From Avimicrobium caecorum (GTDB taxonomy: Bacteria > Bacillota > Clostridia > Oscillospirales > Ruminococcaceae), in the NCBI GenBank assembly GCA_904394705.1, contig CAJFNJ010000004.1:25227-89226 (forward strand): a DNA stretch of 64,000 nucleotides, in the 5' to 3' direction. The notes below the pieces were generated by a model. That model did not search any database, was not told where the DNA came from, and worked only from the letters and a program-made list of their open reading frames with translations. The first letter of the stretch is position 1. Each line of letters starts with the position of its first letter. The position numbers and the translations under genes were made by a program. This document shows positions 33,377 to 42,930 of the stretch, piece after piece.

Positions 33377-36300
33377 TTAATCCCACCAGAAGAACCACTT
33401 GTCCGACTGGCGGAGGGTATCTGCCAGCCAGCCGATGGAGGCATCTTCCGGTCCCTGGTCCACGGCATCGGGACAGAACGCATACTGTTCCATGGCAAGC
33501 TCCATGGCCTGATCCGCAGGCACCGGAGCAGGCAGTGCATACTCGAGCACATCGTGGGTAATCACTGCCGGCACAGCGCCGTGCTGTTCCAGCCAGTACC
33601 GGGCGATCGCCATCAGTTCCGCTGTATCGGGGCATTCGTTCCAGCCGCCGAAGGGCAGGTAGGCAAAGACTTCCCAGGGATTCTTCACCGGAATCTTTGC
33701 CAGAATCAACGGACAGGTGCGTCTGGTATCATAATCCCAGTAGGACAGGAACCGGTTCCCGGGCTCGCCGCCCTCCATGGTACCGGTGATCTCCTCCAGA
33801 CTCATGTCGTCGTCCTCCAGCTCGGAGATACGGTCGTTCATGCGGCTCTGCAGCACCGTTTTGCCGTCCAGCGGGGCGGCGCTCAGAGCGGCCTTGCGGT
33901 ACTTGGCGACCTGGATGGGGTCAAAGCCATAGTCCTCAGCGCCATCACTTTCGGGATCGGCGTTCAGAATGAGCATTTCCCAGAGGGTTTCGTCCACAGC
34001 GACCAGCACCGGCAGGAAGCCCTCTTCCATACCCCGGCGGCGGGCATAGCTGTATGCCGCGGTGATGGGGTCATCGTCCCGCATGGGCGGGAAGTATTCA
34101 CAGTCGCAGCCCAAATACTGCATCATGGCCTGGGCCAGTTCCGAGGGCTCCTCGTCTGACGGCTCATACTGCAGCCAGCTGTCCCAGCGCTGCTGGATCA
34201 GCCGGGCCATATCCTGATAATAGACCTCATCAAAGGGGATAAAGAGATAGGTTTCATTCTGATACTTTTCCGAGAAGTACTCCTCCGGTCCGAATCGGCG
34301 CAGGGCATAGTCATCAATATCCGACGGGAAGTAGGGCGCGTCCCCCTGGCCGTAATAGTACTGGGAGAAGGCCTCTCCTTCCTTATTGAACATCGAGTGC
34401 CGCAGTACGCCGCCCAGCTGATCCCGGATAAAGATCCGAAGATCGGTTCCGGCAGGGTCCCCGGCAAACTGACGCATCAGATCCCCGTATTCCGCACGGA
34501 AACTCTCGCTCATCCGGTCGTGTTCCAGATTCCAGCGCAGGTAGATTGCCATGTGGTTGTAGGCGGTGATTTCATCCACCGGCAGATGTTTGTCCCGCAG
34601 ATCCCGCAGATGCCACTGGGCATCATCCATCCGGTCCTTCATCGCCTCCAGCTCCTCCTGAGTGGGAGCCGGGCCGGCTTCTTCCAGAATATCCGGGCGT
34701 TCCGGGTCCACCACAAAGCTGACACCGTCGTAGAGTTCCAGCAGACTGCCGGCGCCGAAGCGGATCTTATACTCCATCTCGTCCTGATAGAGCGGAATGA
34801 CCTGATAGAAGTTGACCTCCTCGCCCTCAGCCAGCGGACAGATACAGGCGTCTTCATCCACCTGCTGGGGTGTCACCAGAATGGCGGCAGAGAGCTGGGT
34901 GCTGTCGGCATAGGGCTCCTGGTTATCGATGGTGTGTCCCCAGCCAAGCCAGGTATCGTTGATGCCAGGCAGCCGTGCCAGCGCCTTGAGCAGCCGGACA
35001 GGCCAGTACCAGGCTTCCTTCTGCAGCGAGTCGTGATCCAGCTTCCAGTCCGGCGGCAGGGCGATCAGCAGCTCCGCCCGTTCCACCTTCTGGTCCGCCA
35101 GCTCCTCCGGGACATTCATGCGGTGCGCGCCCATGCCCATGGTCACCAGGGTGTAGTAGTTCTTTTCCGGGCTGGGCGGAATCAGGCAGATGTCCACATG
35201 GATATCCGGAGAGACCAGCTCGTGCATGACGGTCTCGAATTCACCGAAGTGGCTGGAGATGTGTTCCTCCACCCGTTCCAGCTCTTCCGGGGTATAGTAT
35301 TCAGTTTCAAATTCATTGGGGTCGGGCATGTCCGGCTCCTCCTGGGGCTTCTTCGGACAGCCGTTTTCATCCAGCAGAACCGGGAAGGGCTCACCCTGTT
35401 CCGGACGCCAGATCAGTGCCGCAGCGTGGCTGAGGTCAAAGACCACAGCTTCCAGTTTTCCGGGAGTGCCGTCCGGGAGGGTCAGCCACATGCCGCTGTC
35501 CAGCCGCTCCTTCTGGAGGCGCAGCCAGTCCGCCTTGAGCTTGGAAAGACCGGCCCGGTTCATGCGGAACACCAGCTCCACTGTCTGTCCCTGCACTGTA
35601 TAGGGGAAGGAGCAGTAGGGGGAATCGACGGTGAAGGTGTTAGGATCGGGGGCAAACAGCTCCATAAAGCGTTCCAGCCCTGCGGGGTCGGTGTTGATGC
35701 AGGAGATGGCCTGGAGCTTGCTGTCCGAGTTCTCGTCCAGTCCCTTCTGGAGCAGCAGATCGGCATCGGGGTGAATCCAGTGGTATTCCATCTCCTCGAG
35801 GGTGGCTCCCTTTTCGATCTCCTGGCGCAGGGTGGTGAACTCATAGTCGCCGGGCACCAGCTCCAGGCCCCGGTCGGCTGCTGCCAGTGCCCCGGCACGG
35901 TCGCCGAAGTGACTGCGCAGCTTGCCCAGCTGCAGCCAGATCCACGGATAGTCCGGCTCTTCCCGGGCGCCCTGTTCGGCATACCGGAGCGCCTCCTCCG
36001 GGTGTCCGCAGTAGGTCAGGCCGATGGAGTAGCGGTAGTACCAGGTGCCGCAGCCGGCGGCATTCTTCTCCGAATCCCGCATCCACTGGACACCCCGGTA
36101 ATAGAAGGGATATTCGTCAATATTCATGCAGGCATAGCCGTACCACAGCGCGATCTGCAGGTCCTCCCGGGCCTGCTGCTCTGTAAAGCGGTGAGACTTT
36201 ACGCCGTTTTCAACGAAGGTTTCCAGGTAATCCAGCGCCCGGTAGAAGTAGCCGCTTACATCCCCGATGAAGGATTCCAGTGTTTTGATGTCCTCCTGGG

Positions 36301-37834
36301 AGAGGAGGGAACCGGTTTCCGGGTCCACATTGGGGGCGGGAGCCGGGGTGAGGGGTGCCTCCTCGGGAGAGATCAGCCGCACGGTGCTCACATCCCGGCG
36401 GAAGCTGTGGAAGCTGGCCCAGGGCAGGCCGGACTTTTCAAAGAAGGCGACAGCGGCATCCAGGACAGCCGGCAGATCCCAGGCGATGAAGTCCAGGTAT
36501 CCGGCGTACAGTCCGGTGGCGCCGCCCAGCAGGGTAAAGGCATCCTCCCCGGCCTGATCCAGCAGAGCGGCTTCCAGTTCGTCCCGGAAGGAGAGGATCG
36601 CCTCACTGCGGTTCTCGCCGGTGAAGGTGTCCAGCGGGTAGATGAGAAATCCCGCCATGACGCCGTCCTGGTGCAGCAGGTCCATGGTGTCGCTTTCAGC
36701 CCGCAGGTAGTCCCCGACGAGCACCGGGAGCCGGGTGGAACCGGATACGGTATCCAGCCGCCAGTCAGCTTCCGGGTCCTGTTCGGGCTCCATCTGGTAG
36801 ACCGCGTAGGCCGAATCCAGGTAATCCCCGGCGGAAGCGGGTACCTCGAATCCCATCTGCTGCACCCAGGCGGGCAGATCGCTGAGCAGCATATCCTCTC
36901 CGTCCAGCGGGGTATCGGAAATATCAAAGCCACGGATCAGCGCCATAGCGGGGATCTCGCCCAGCACCTGGTCCACCAGGGTGGAGAGCAGCCACCAGGC
37001 CTGATTCTCGTCCTCCCGGAGCAGCGGGAGCAGGGCTTTGCAGTACAGGGTCAGGGAGAGGGAGTCATCATCGGTCTTTTCCGGCAGCACCCGGACATCC
37101 TGACCGGAGATCTCCATTCCCGCCGCAGTGCGGATGGAGAAATTGGCCGAAGCCTGGCGCCCCACAGGGAAGTTCCAGTGTTCCAGCAGTTCTGCGGGGG
37201 CATGGCGCTGGAAGTAGACCAGCTCATAGAGCCTGGCAAGATTCCCCTCGGGGGTGAGGATCAGTTCGTATTTCTGACCGTTGTGTCCCACTTCAAAGGC
37301 GGGGTTCAGGAAAGCCGGGAGGAGGGCTGTTTCACACAGGCTGATGAGCTCCTCCTGGACAGCGGAGCGATCCCGTACATCCAGAAGCTGTCGCAGCTGG
37401 GCTTCCACTTTGGAAAAGGCAGCCCAGGCCTCCTGGGTGCGCTCCCGGAAACTGGGATCGAACCGGGGCAGGGCCAGACGGCGGCGGCAGTCATCGATCA
37501 TCTGCTGGGTGCCCTCATCGCCGGGACGGGCTTCCAGAGCCTGCTCGAAATAGTGCAGGGCCTGTCCCTCCTGATCCAGGTAGTAATAGGCATAGCCCAC
37601 ACGGAAATTCCAGTTGTGATCCCCCTGGAAATGCTCCTCATAGGGCAGGAGCAGGGACAGTGCCTTTTCATACATTTCCTTGTCATCCACATCGGCGGCG
37701 TTGTTGTAGGCCCGGGCGAGCTCACTGCACAGCTCGGGGGTGCGGCTCTCTTCGGGGATGGCTTCGATGGTGTCGATGATCTTCTGGTACTCGTCCTTCT
37801 CGTTCCAGATCTGACATTGTTCCAACAGGGTCAT
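33377..37834 (-). CDS. 1485-aa multidomain protein: TPR repeats, SUFU-like domain, DUF4253
   Basis: A very large cytoplasmic protein. Residues 1-120 contain TPR-like helices (YYYLDQEGQALHYFEQAL). Residues about 600-690 are a second TPR block (GHPEEALRYAEQGARE). Residues about 845-1045 resemble the SUFU (suppressor of fused) domain (LVSPDIHVDICLIPP, then HTIDN). Residues about 1270-1485 match DUF4253 (LPFGGWNECPDTAEL, EQYAFCPDAVDQG, ending FFWWD). The remaining parts are unassigned. SUFU-type domains occur among immunity proteins of polymorphic toxin systems, but no toxin is visible here. ATG 37834 follows GGAGG. Confidence 0.7.
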   Translation of the reverse strand: MTLLEQCQIWNEKDEYQKIIDTIEAIPEESRTPELCSELARAYNNAADVDDKEMYEKALSLLLPYEEHFQGDHNWNFRVGYAYYYLDQEGQALHYFEQALEARPGDEGTQQMIDDCRRRLALPRFDPSFRERTQEAWAAFSKVEAQLRQLLDVRDRSAVQEELISLCETALLPAFLNPAFEVGHNGQKYELILTPEGNLARLYELVYFQRHAPAELLEHWNFPVGRQASANFSIRTAAGMEISGQDVRVLPEKTDDDSLSLTLYCKALLPLLREDENQAWWLLSTLVDQVLGEIPAMALIRGFDISDTPLDGEDMLLSDLPAWVQQMGFEVPASAGDYLDSAYAVYQMEPEQDPEADWRLDTVSGSTRLPVLVGDYLRAESDTMDLLHQDGVMAGFLIYPLDTFTGENRSEAILSFRDELEAALLDQAGEDAFTLLGGATGLYAGYLDFIAWDLPAVLDAAVAFFEKSGLPWASFHSFRRDVSTVRLISPEEAPLTPAPAPNVDPETGSLLSQEDIKTLESFIGDVSGYFYRALDYLETFVENGVKSHRFTEQQAREDLQIALWYGYACMNIDEYPFYYRGVQWMRDSEKNAAGCGTWYYRYSIGLTYCGHPEEALRYAEQGAREEPDYPWIWLQLGKLRSHFGDRAGALAAADRGLELVPGDYEFTTLRQEIEKGATLEEMEYHWIHPDADLLLQKGLDENSDSKLQAISCINTDPAGLERFMELFAPDPNTFTVDSPYCSFPYTVQGQTVELVFRMNRAGLSKLKADWLRLQKERLDSGMWLTLPDGTPGKLEAVVFDLSHAAALIWRPEQGEPFPVLLDENGCPKKPQEEPDMPDPNEFETEYYTPEELERVEEHISSHFGEFETVMHELVSPDIHVDICLIPPSPEKNYYTLVTMGMGAHRMNVPEELADQKVERAELLIALPPDWKLDHDSLQKEAWYWPVRLLKALARLPGINDTWLGWGHTIDNQEPYADSTQLSAAILVTPQQVDEDACICPLAEGEEVNFYQVIPLYQDEMEYKIRFGAGSLLELYDGVSFVVDPERPDILEEAGPAPTQEELEAMKDRMDDAQWHLRDLRDKHLPVDEITAYNHMAIYLRWNLEHDRMSESFRAEYGDLMRQFAGDPAGTDLRIFIRDQLGGVLRHSMFNKEGEAFSQYYYGQGDAPYFPSDIDDYALRRFGPEEYFSEKYQNETYLFIPFDEVYYQDMARLIQQRWDSWLQYEPSDEEPSELAQAMMQYLGCDCEYFPPMRDDDPITAAYSYARRRGMEEGFLPVLVAVDETLWEMLILNADPESDGAEDYGFDPIQVAKYRKAALSAAPLDGKTVLQSRMNDRISELEDDDMSLEEITGTMEGGEPGNRFLSYWDYDTRRTCPLILAKIPVKNPWEVFAYLPFGGWNECPDTAELMAIARYWLEQHGAVPAVITHDVLEYALPAPVPADQAMELAMEQYAFCPDAVDQGPEDASIGWLADTLRQSDKWFFWWD

Positions 37835-37949
37835 ATTGATGTCCTCCTTCAGCAGTGGATTGGCTATGGAAAGCAGTGTTTTTTATATGGAAAAATCTGC
37901 GCAGGCAGAAAGGGCTCTTATCAGCGCTCTGCCTGAATTCCATGGACAG

Positions 37950-37993
37950 CGGGAGATTTCAGCAGGCGGCATGGCCCGGCGAGCGATCTCCCG
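37950..37993. repeat. inverted repeat in the long leader of the 1485-aa gene
   Basis: CGGGAGAT (37950-37957) and ATCTCCCG (37986-37993) form an 8-bp inverted repeat. Apart from this, the promoter and the terminator at 38142, I see nothing in the 359-bp gap 37835-38193. Confidence 0.5.
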
Positions 37994-38050
37994 GGAATGT
38001 TCCGCTCAGTATACAGGTGTATGGACAACGGATACACTCTCTCAACTCTA

Positions 38051-38079
38051 ATGATACTAAGAAACCCTCACAGGCGCAA
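38051..38079 (-). promoter_or_regulatory. promoter of the 1485-aa gene
   Basis: On the minus strand TTGCGC (38079-38074) and TATCAT (38056-38051) are 17 bp apart. This gives a leader of about 210 nt. Confidence 0.5.
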
Positions 38080-38141
38080 TCCATGAATCACACAAAAAAT
38101 GTGAATTTTTATATCCAATTTCCCAAAAGGCGAACGCATAT

Positions 38142-38175
38142 AAAAACTCCCCCGTCCGGCTTGGAAACGGGGGAG
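38142..38175 (-). terminator. terminator of the UvrA-like gene
   Basis: CTCCCCCGT (38147-38155) pairs with ACGGGGGAG (38167-38175), followed by TTTTTAT on the minus strand. Confidence 0.88.
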
Positions 38176-38193
38176 GAGAAGCTGAGGCCAGGC

Positions 38194-40701
38194 TCAGCGC
38201 AGATATTTTCCGGTGATGCTCCGGGGATTCTCCCGGACCTGTTCGGGGGTGCCGGCAGCAACGATCTGTCCGCCGGATTCCCCGCCGCCCGGGCCCATGT
38301 CGATGATGTAGTCAGCGTTGCGGATCACATCCAGGTCGTGCTCGATTACCACTACGGTGGCGCCCTTTTCGATGAGGGTCTGGAACACGCCCAGCAGGGT
38401 CCTGACATCCAGCGGATGCAGGCCGATGGTGGGCTCATCAAAGACAAAGACGGTGTCCGCCTGACCCCGGCCCATCTCGCTGGCGAGCTTGAGCCGCTGG
38501 GCCTCACCGCCGGACAGACTGGGAGTGGCTTCCCCCAGGGTGAGGTAGCCCAGGCCCAGATCCCGCAGCACCGAAAGGCGTTGGCTGACCGTTTTCCAGC
38601 CGGCGCAGAGAGGCAGAGCGGAGTTGATGTCCTTTTCCATCAGATCGGGGAGGGAGTAGCTCTGTCCGTCCGGGGCGGTGTGGCGCACCCGGTCAGCCTC
38701 CCGGGCGTAGCGGGAACCCCTGCATTCCGGGCAGGGGATCTCCACATCGGGCAGGAACTGCACATCCAGGTCGATGACCCCGGTGCCGTCACAGACCGGG
38801 CAGCGCAGACTGCCGGTGTTGTAGGAGAAGTCGCCCGCCTTGTAGCCGGCGGCCTTGGCATCGGGGGAGCGGGCGTAGATCTTGCGCAGTTCATCGTGGA
38901 CACCGGCATAGGTTGCCACCGTGGAGCGCACATTGATGCCGATGGGGGTTGCGTCGATGAGCTTGACCCGCTCGATGCCAGGGGCTTCCACAGCACGGAC
39001 ATGCTCTGGCAGCGGAGCGCCGGAGGTGGCGGCTTCCAGGGCCGGGATCAGGCTTTCCAGCACCAGGGTGGTCTTGCCCGAGCCGGATACACCGGTGATG
39101 ACGGTGAGCTTTCCCTTGGGGAAGTCCGCTTCCAGCGGCTTGACCGTGTGGATCGCCCCGGTGGAGAGGTGGATGTGCCCCTGTTCAAACAGCTGTTCTG
39201 CCGGGGTGCGGGGACGGACCATCGTTTCGGCCTTGCCGGAGAGGTATGGGCCGATCTGGGAGTCCGGCTGGCAGCAGAGATCTTCCACCGTGCCCTGGGC
39301 GATAACCTGTCCGCCGCCGGCACCGGCTTCCGGGCCCATCTCTACGATCCAGTCCGCTTCCGAGAGGATCTGGGTGTCGTGGTCCACCAGCAATACCGAG
39401 TTGCCGTCCGCCACCAGATCGTGCATGACAGCAGTGAGTCCGTCGATGTTGGAGGGGTGCAGGCCGATGGAGGGCTCGTCCAGCACATACAGCACTCCGG
39501 TGGTACGGTTGCGCACCGACCGGGCCAGCTGCATCCGCTGGCGTTCTCCGGTGGAGAGGGTGGAGGCGGCACGATCCAGGGTGAGATACCCCAGTCCCAG
39601 TTCCATCAGCCGCCGGGCCGCAGTGCGGAAGGAGTCGCAGATGCTCTCCGCCATGGGACGCATCTCCTCCGGCAGGGAGCCGGGGACACCTTCCACCCAG
39701 TCAGCCAGGTCGGACAGGGTCATTTTGCAGGCTTCATCCAGGCCGATGCTCCGGAGTCTGGGTGCCCGGGCCTCTTCCGAAAGCCGGGTGCCGCCGCAGT
39801 CCGGGCAGATATCCTCCCGGAGGAACTTTTCCACCCGCTTCATGCCTTTTTCGTCCTTGACTTTGGAGAGGGCATTTTCCACCGTATACACCGCATTGAA
39901 GTAGGTGAAGTCCAGTTCCGCGGCGTCATTGGAGTTCTTGGCCTTGTAGAAGATGTGCTTTTTCACTGCCGGGCCGTGGTAGACGATCTCCTTTTCCGCC
40001 TCGGTGAGGTCCCGGAAGGGGATATTGGTGCGCACCCCCATCTCCCGGCAGACATCGGTCATCAGCGACCACATCAGTGTGTTCCAGGGGGCAACAGCAC
40101 CTTCCTCAATGGTCAGGGAGGGGTCAGGAACCAGGGTGGCAAGGTCCACGGTGCGGACAATGCCGGTGCCGCCGCAGGTACGGCAGGCGCCCTGACTGTT
40201 GAAGGCAAGGCTTTCGGCAGCCGGGGCATAGAAATGTTCCCCGCACACCGGGCAGACCAGTTCCTGTCCCGCAGCCACTGCCAGGGTGGGTTCGAGGTAG
40301 TGTCCGTTGGGGCAGCGGTGATGGGCCAGCCGGGAGAACATGAGCCGCAGGCTGTTGAGCAGTTCGGTACCGGTGCCGAAGGTGCTGCGGATGCCCGGTA
40401 CACCGGGGCGCTGGTGCAGAGCCAGAGCCGCCGGGACATAGAGGACTTCGTCCACCTCAGCCCGGGCAGCCTGGGTCATCCGGCGGCGGGTGTAGGTGGA
40501 GAGGGATTCGAGGTAGCGACGGGAGCCTTCAGCATAGAGAACACCCAGTGCCAGGGAGGATTTGCCCGAACCGGAGACACCGGCAATGCCGACGATCTGG
40601 TTAAGGGGGATATCCACATCAATATTTTTGAGGTTGTGAACCCGTGCGCCGCGGATCTGGACCGCGCGCGGGGGAGTGGATCGTTCTTTTATGGGGATCA
40701 T
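38194..40701 (-). CDS. short UvrA-like ABC ATPase (UvrA2/drug-resistance class)
   Basis: An 835-aa UvrA-type protein, about 100 residues shorter than housekeeping UvrA. The first ATPase has Walker A GVSGSGKSSLA and signature STGERQRMQLA instead of SGGE. The second has GVSGSGKTTLV and LSGGEAQRLKLA. Zinc pairs are CPVCGEHF, CRTCGGTG, CPVCDGTG and CPECRGSRY. The UvrB-interaction region after the first Walker A appears reduced. Such proteins are linked to resistance to DNA-binding drugs. It is divergent from a TetR regulator. The ribosome site before ATG 40701 is weak. Confidence 0.85.
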   Translation of the reverse strand: MIPIKERSTPPRAVQIRGARVHNLKNIDVDIPLNQIVGIAGVSGSGKSSLALGVLYAEGSRRYLESLSTYTRRRMTQAARAEVDEVLYVPAALALHQRPGVPGIRSTFGTGTELLNSLRLMFSRLAHHRCPNGHYLEPTLAVAAGQELVCPVCGEHFYAPAAESLAFNSQGACRTCGGTGIVRTVDLATLVPDPSLTIEEGAVAPWNTLMWSLMTDVCREMGVRTNIPFRDLTEAEKEIVYHGPAVKKHIFYKAKNSNDAAELDFTYFNAVYTVENALSKVKDEKGMKRVEKFLREDICPDCGGTRLSEEARAPRLRSIGLDEACKMTLSDLADWVEGVPGSLPEEMRPMAESICDSFRTAARRLMELGLGYLTLDRAASTLSTGERQRMQLARSVRNRTTGVLYVLDEPSIGLHPSNIDGLTAVMHDLVADGNSVLLVDHDTQILSEADWIVEMGPEAGAGGGQVIAQGTVEDLCCQPDSQIGPYLSGKAETMVRPRTPAEQLFEQGHIHLSTGAIHTVKPLEADFPKGKLTVITGVSGSGKTTLVLESLIPALEAATSGAPLPEHVRAVEAPGIERVKLIDATPIGINVRSTVATYAGVHDELRKIYARSPDAKAAGYKAGDFSYNTGSLRCPVCDGTGVIDLDVQFLPDVEIPCPECRGSRYAREADRVRHTAPDGQSYSLPDLMEKDINSALPLCAGWKTVSQRLSVLRDLGLGYLTLGEATPSLSGGEAQRLKLASEMGRGQADTVFVFDEPTIGLHPLDVRTLLGVFQTLIEKGATVVVIEHDLDVIRNADYIIDMGPGGGESGGQIVAAGTPEQVRENPRSITGKYLR

Positions 40702-40814
40702 CTCATTTCTGTATTGGTTGTGAGGGAAAGCCGGGGAAGGCAGGGCACTGTTCCCCGGCGGTGGATTCTCCCTCTATTCTGCGCCCCGGGCAGGTGTGTG
40801 TCAAGACCGGCGGC

Positions 40815-40843
40815 TTGTTTTTTGGCTTCATAGTTGGTACAAT
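40815..40843 (+). promoter_or_regulatory. promoter of the TetR gene
   Basis: TTGTTT (40815-40820) and TACAAT (40838-40843) are 17 bp apart. I found no clear palindromic operator in this divergent region (40702-40934). Confidence 0.6.
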
Positions 40844-40934
40844 GGTAAAAAACAAAGCTGTGTCCCGGACATGCCGCACTCTGCCGGGGCGCAGGAAAAC
40901 GGCAGCGGAACACTCCCCTGCCAGAGGAGGAGCC

Positions 40935-41561
40935 ATGCCCAAGGTAGCATATTCAGAAGAGGACCGCAGACGGGTCCGGGAAGAGCTGCTCACCACAGCC
41001 CTGAAACTCATGTCCACCCAGGGAATCCAGCATACCACAGTGGAACAGGTGTACCGGTCGGTGGGGATTTCCCGCAGCTTTTTCTATGCCTTTTTCCCCA
41101 CCAAGGAGGATCTGATCGTAGAGGCGCTCTATCTGCAGCAGCCCCGCCTGCTGGAATATGCCCGCAGCCGGATGGAAGACCCGGCGATCAGCTGGCGGGA
41201 AGGGGTGCGGCAGTTCCTGGATACCTGCTGCTATGGCGGCAGGAATGGGGTGGCAGTGCTCAGCGTGGACGAGCAGCAGATGCTGTTCCAGCGGCTTTCG
41301 GAGGAGAGCTTCCGCACCTTCCGTATCCGGCAGCGGCAGCTCTTCGAAGGCATTCTGGAGAGCTTCGGCATCACTCCGGAGCCGGACCGGGTGGATCTGT
41401 TCATCAATCTGAGCCTGGCGGTTATTGTGCTGTCCCGGGCAATCCCCCAGACCCTGCCGATGTTTGTGCCCGATGCCGCCCGGGAGTCCACAGCCTTCCA
41501 GATCCGCTGTATTGTGGACTGGCTGGAATCCCTGCGGGAACAGCCGGGAGAACAGCACTGA
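40935..41561 (+). CDS. TetR/AcrR-family transcriptional regulator
   Basis: A 208-aa regulator. The N-terminal helix-turn-helix is typical: LMSTQGIQHTTVEQVYRSVGISRSFFYAFFPTKEDL. The C-terminal ligand domain is family-unspecific. ATG 40935 follows GAGGAGG; the open frame extends upstream without support. Divergence from the short UvrA-like gene suggests it represses that gene and senses the compound it counters. Confidence 0.92.
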   Translation: MPKVAYSEEDRRRVREELLTTALKLMSTQGIQHTTVEQVYRSVGISRSFFYAFFPTKEDLIVEALYLQQPRLLEYARSRMEDPAISWREGVRQFLDTCCYGGRNGVAVLSVDEQQMLFQRLSEESFRTFRIRQRQLFEGILESFGITPEPDRVDLFINLSLAVIVLSRAIPQTLPMFVPDAARESTAFQIRCIVDWLESLREQPGEQH

Positions 41562-41590
41562 AAAATCCCGCTTTTCACAGAAGATACAGA

Positions 41591-41621
41591 AAAACGGTGT
41601 CCTTTTAGGACACCGTTTTTG
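41591..41621 (+). terminator. terminator of the TetR gene
   Basis: AAAACGGTGTCC (41591-41602) pairs with GGACACCGTTTT (41608-41619), with a T run. It may also end the convergent DUF4261 gene. Confidence 0.88.
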
Positions 41622-41655
41622 CTGTGCGTTATTTCCGGAGATTCAGCCGGGAGCG

Positions 41656-42756
41656 TCAAAGGGCCGAATAGCTGATTTTCAGCGTCATAACCGGCAGGGC
41701 GACACCCGGGCTGCGGGTAATGGTGTGCTTATCCTCTGCCGAGAAGCCAATGGTCTCGCCATCGTGCAGGGTAACCCCTCCCGACAGCACATATTCCACC
41801 ATGCTGGCAAGGAAGTCCCGCACTTCCGAGGGATCGGCATCGGCGTCCAGCACTTCCATCTCATCGAAGCCGAACACATCCATGCCGTAGGTATAGCCGC
41901 AGATACCCTTTTCGCTGCGGTAGAGCCCGAACCAGATCCAGTTGAAGATGGGCAGTTCCCCTTCCTGCATCATGTCGGCAAAGCCCTCATAGAACCGGGG
42001 CTCGAATACCACGCCGCTGGTATAGACACCCAGGGCATTTTTCTGGCGGCAGCAGGCAGCCAGCAGTTTGACATAGAGCTTGCCCCGTTCCAGCAGATCC
42101 TCCTCCTGACCCAGTACAGCCACCATCAGATGGGCCTGGTGGGTCTTGGTGACCTCCACCGCTTCGGGCCACAGGAAGTTGTTTTCGGCGTTGAGTTCTG
42201 CCTCGCCGTTGGGAATCGGCGCTGCCATCAGGCTGACAGCGGCGATCATCTTACCCTCCTCAAAGACAAGGGTGTCATCGCCGGTTTCCTCATCCTCGTC
42301 CTCCTGGACAGTGAGACCCCACTTCTCCTGGAGATCCCGGATAAAGGCAGCCTTGTCCCAGCTCGGGTCGGAGAGCAGTACAAAACCGGCAAAGGCTCCG
42401 GTGCGCTCGGAATCCTCCCCCTGGGAGTCAGCCTTTTCTGCCTGCTGCATCCAGTAGGCACGGATCATCTCCACCATGGCAGTGGCCTTTTCCACCGCGG
42501 TGGATTCGTCATAGGGTTCCATTTCACTCCACACATGACCGCAGTGTTCCAGCTCATCGCCTTCGTAGCCGCCGCAGACACCCAGAAGCCAGCTTCCCAG
42601 CAGGGTTTTCTTGTAGCGGAACAGATAGTAGCGCAGTCCATGCAGTTCAAAGGTGCCGGTGCACTCGATGCGGGCCGGGGCTTTTCCCAGCTCCTGGGGG
42701 TGGGCAAGCCATTCCTTCATGGCCTGCAGAGCAGCATTTTCCTGTGTTTGAGCCAT
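41656..42756 (-). CDS. DUF4261 domain protein
   Basis: A 366-aa soluble protein. From residue about 120 it reads as the gut-Firmicutes DUF4261 type: FAGFVLLSDPSWDKAAFIRDL, then NNFLWPEAVEVTKTHQAHLMVAV. The C-terminal DUF4261 core is YGMDVFGFDEMEVLDADADP and GGVTLHDGETIGFS. ATG 42756 is preceded by AAAGGGG; a GTG 18 bp upstream is possible. Function unknown. Its neighbourhood with SUFU/DUF4253 proteins is notable. Confidence 0.8.
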   Translation of the reverse strand: MAQTQENAALQAMKEWLAHPQELGKAPARIECTGTFELHGLRYYLFRYKKTLLGSWLLGVCGGYEGDELEHCGHVWSEMEPYDESTAVEKATAMVEMIRAYWMQQAEKADSQGEDSERTGAFAGFVLLSDPSWDKAAFIRDLQEKWGLTVQEDEDEETGDDTLVFEEGKMIAAVSLMAAPIPNGEAELNAENNFLWPEAVEVTKTHQAHLMVAVLGQEEDLLERGKLYVKLLAACCRQKNALGVYTSGVVFEPRFYEGFADMMQEGELPIFNWIWFGLYRSEKGICGYTYGMDVFGFDEMEVLDADADPSEVRDFLASMVEYVLSGGVTLHDGETIGFSAEDKHTITRSPGVALPVMTLKISYSAL

Positions 42757-42827
42757 ATTCAGTTCCCCTTTCACAGTCGGTTTCGGGCTGGCGCGGACGG
42801 TGGGACCGGCACGCCATTGTTAAGAAA

Positions 42828-42856
42828 AGTATATCAAATCCCCCGGGGAATGACAA
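42828..42856 (-). promoter_or_regulatory. promoter of the DUF4261 gene
   Basis: On the minus strand TTGTCA (42856-42851) and TATACT (42833-42828) have a 17-bp spacer. Confidence 0.7.
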
Positions 42857-42930
42857 GGGAAAGCCTGCTGTCCGGGCGGGGATTTTCTCAGAACCCGGGA
42901 CTTGAGAACGGGGAATATGCAGGCTTTCCC
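42857..42930. repeat. 74-bp palindromic element between divergent promoters
   Basis: GGGAAAGCCTGC (42857-42868) and GCAGGCTTTCCC (42919-42930) are perfect 12-bp inverted repeats. Inside, TTCTCA (42884-42889) and TGAGAA (42903-42908) form a second dyad around CCCGGG. A competing pair GCTGTCC/GGACAGC reaches to 42940. It directly abuts the -35 of the DUF4261 promoter. The rest of the 332-bp gap holds only the two promoters. Confidence 0.7.

Noticed and set aside
34397..37936. An 1179-codon plus-strand frame opposite the 1485-aa gene
   Set aside because: It is exactly antisense to a protein with clear TPR, SUFU and DUF4253 blocks. Its composition (His-, Gln- and Val-rich) is typical of shadow frames in GC-rich genes.
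37855..40833. A 992-codon plus-strand frame opposite the UvrA-like gene
   Set aside because: It is antisense to all UvrA motifs and has shadow-type composition.
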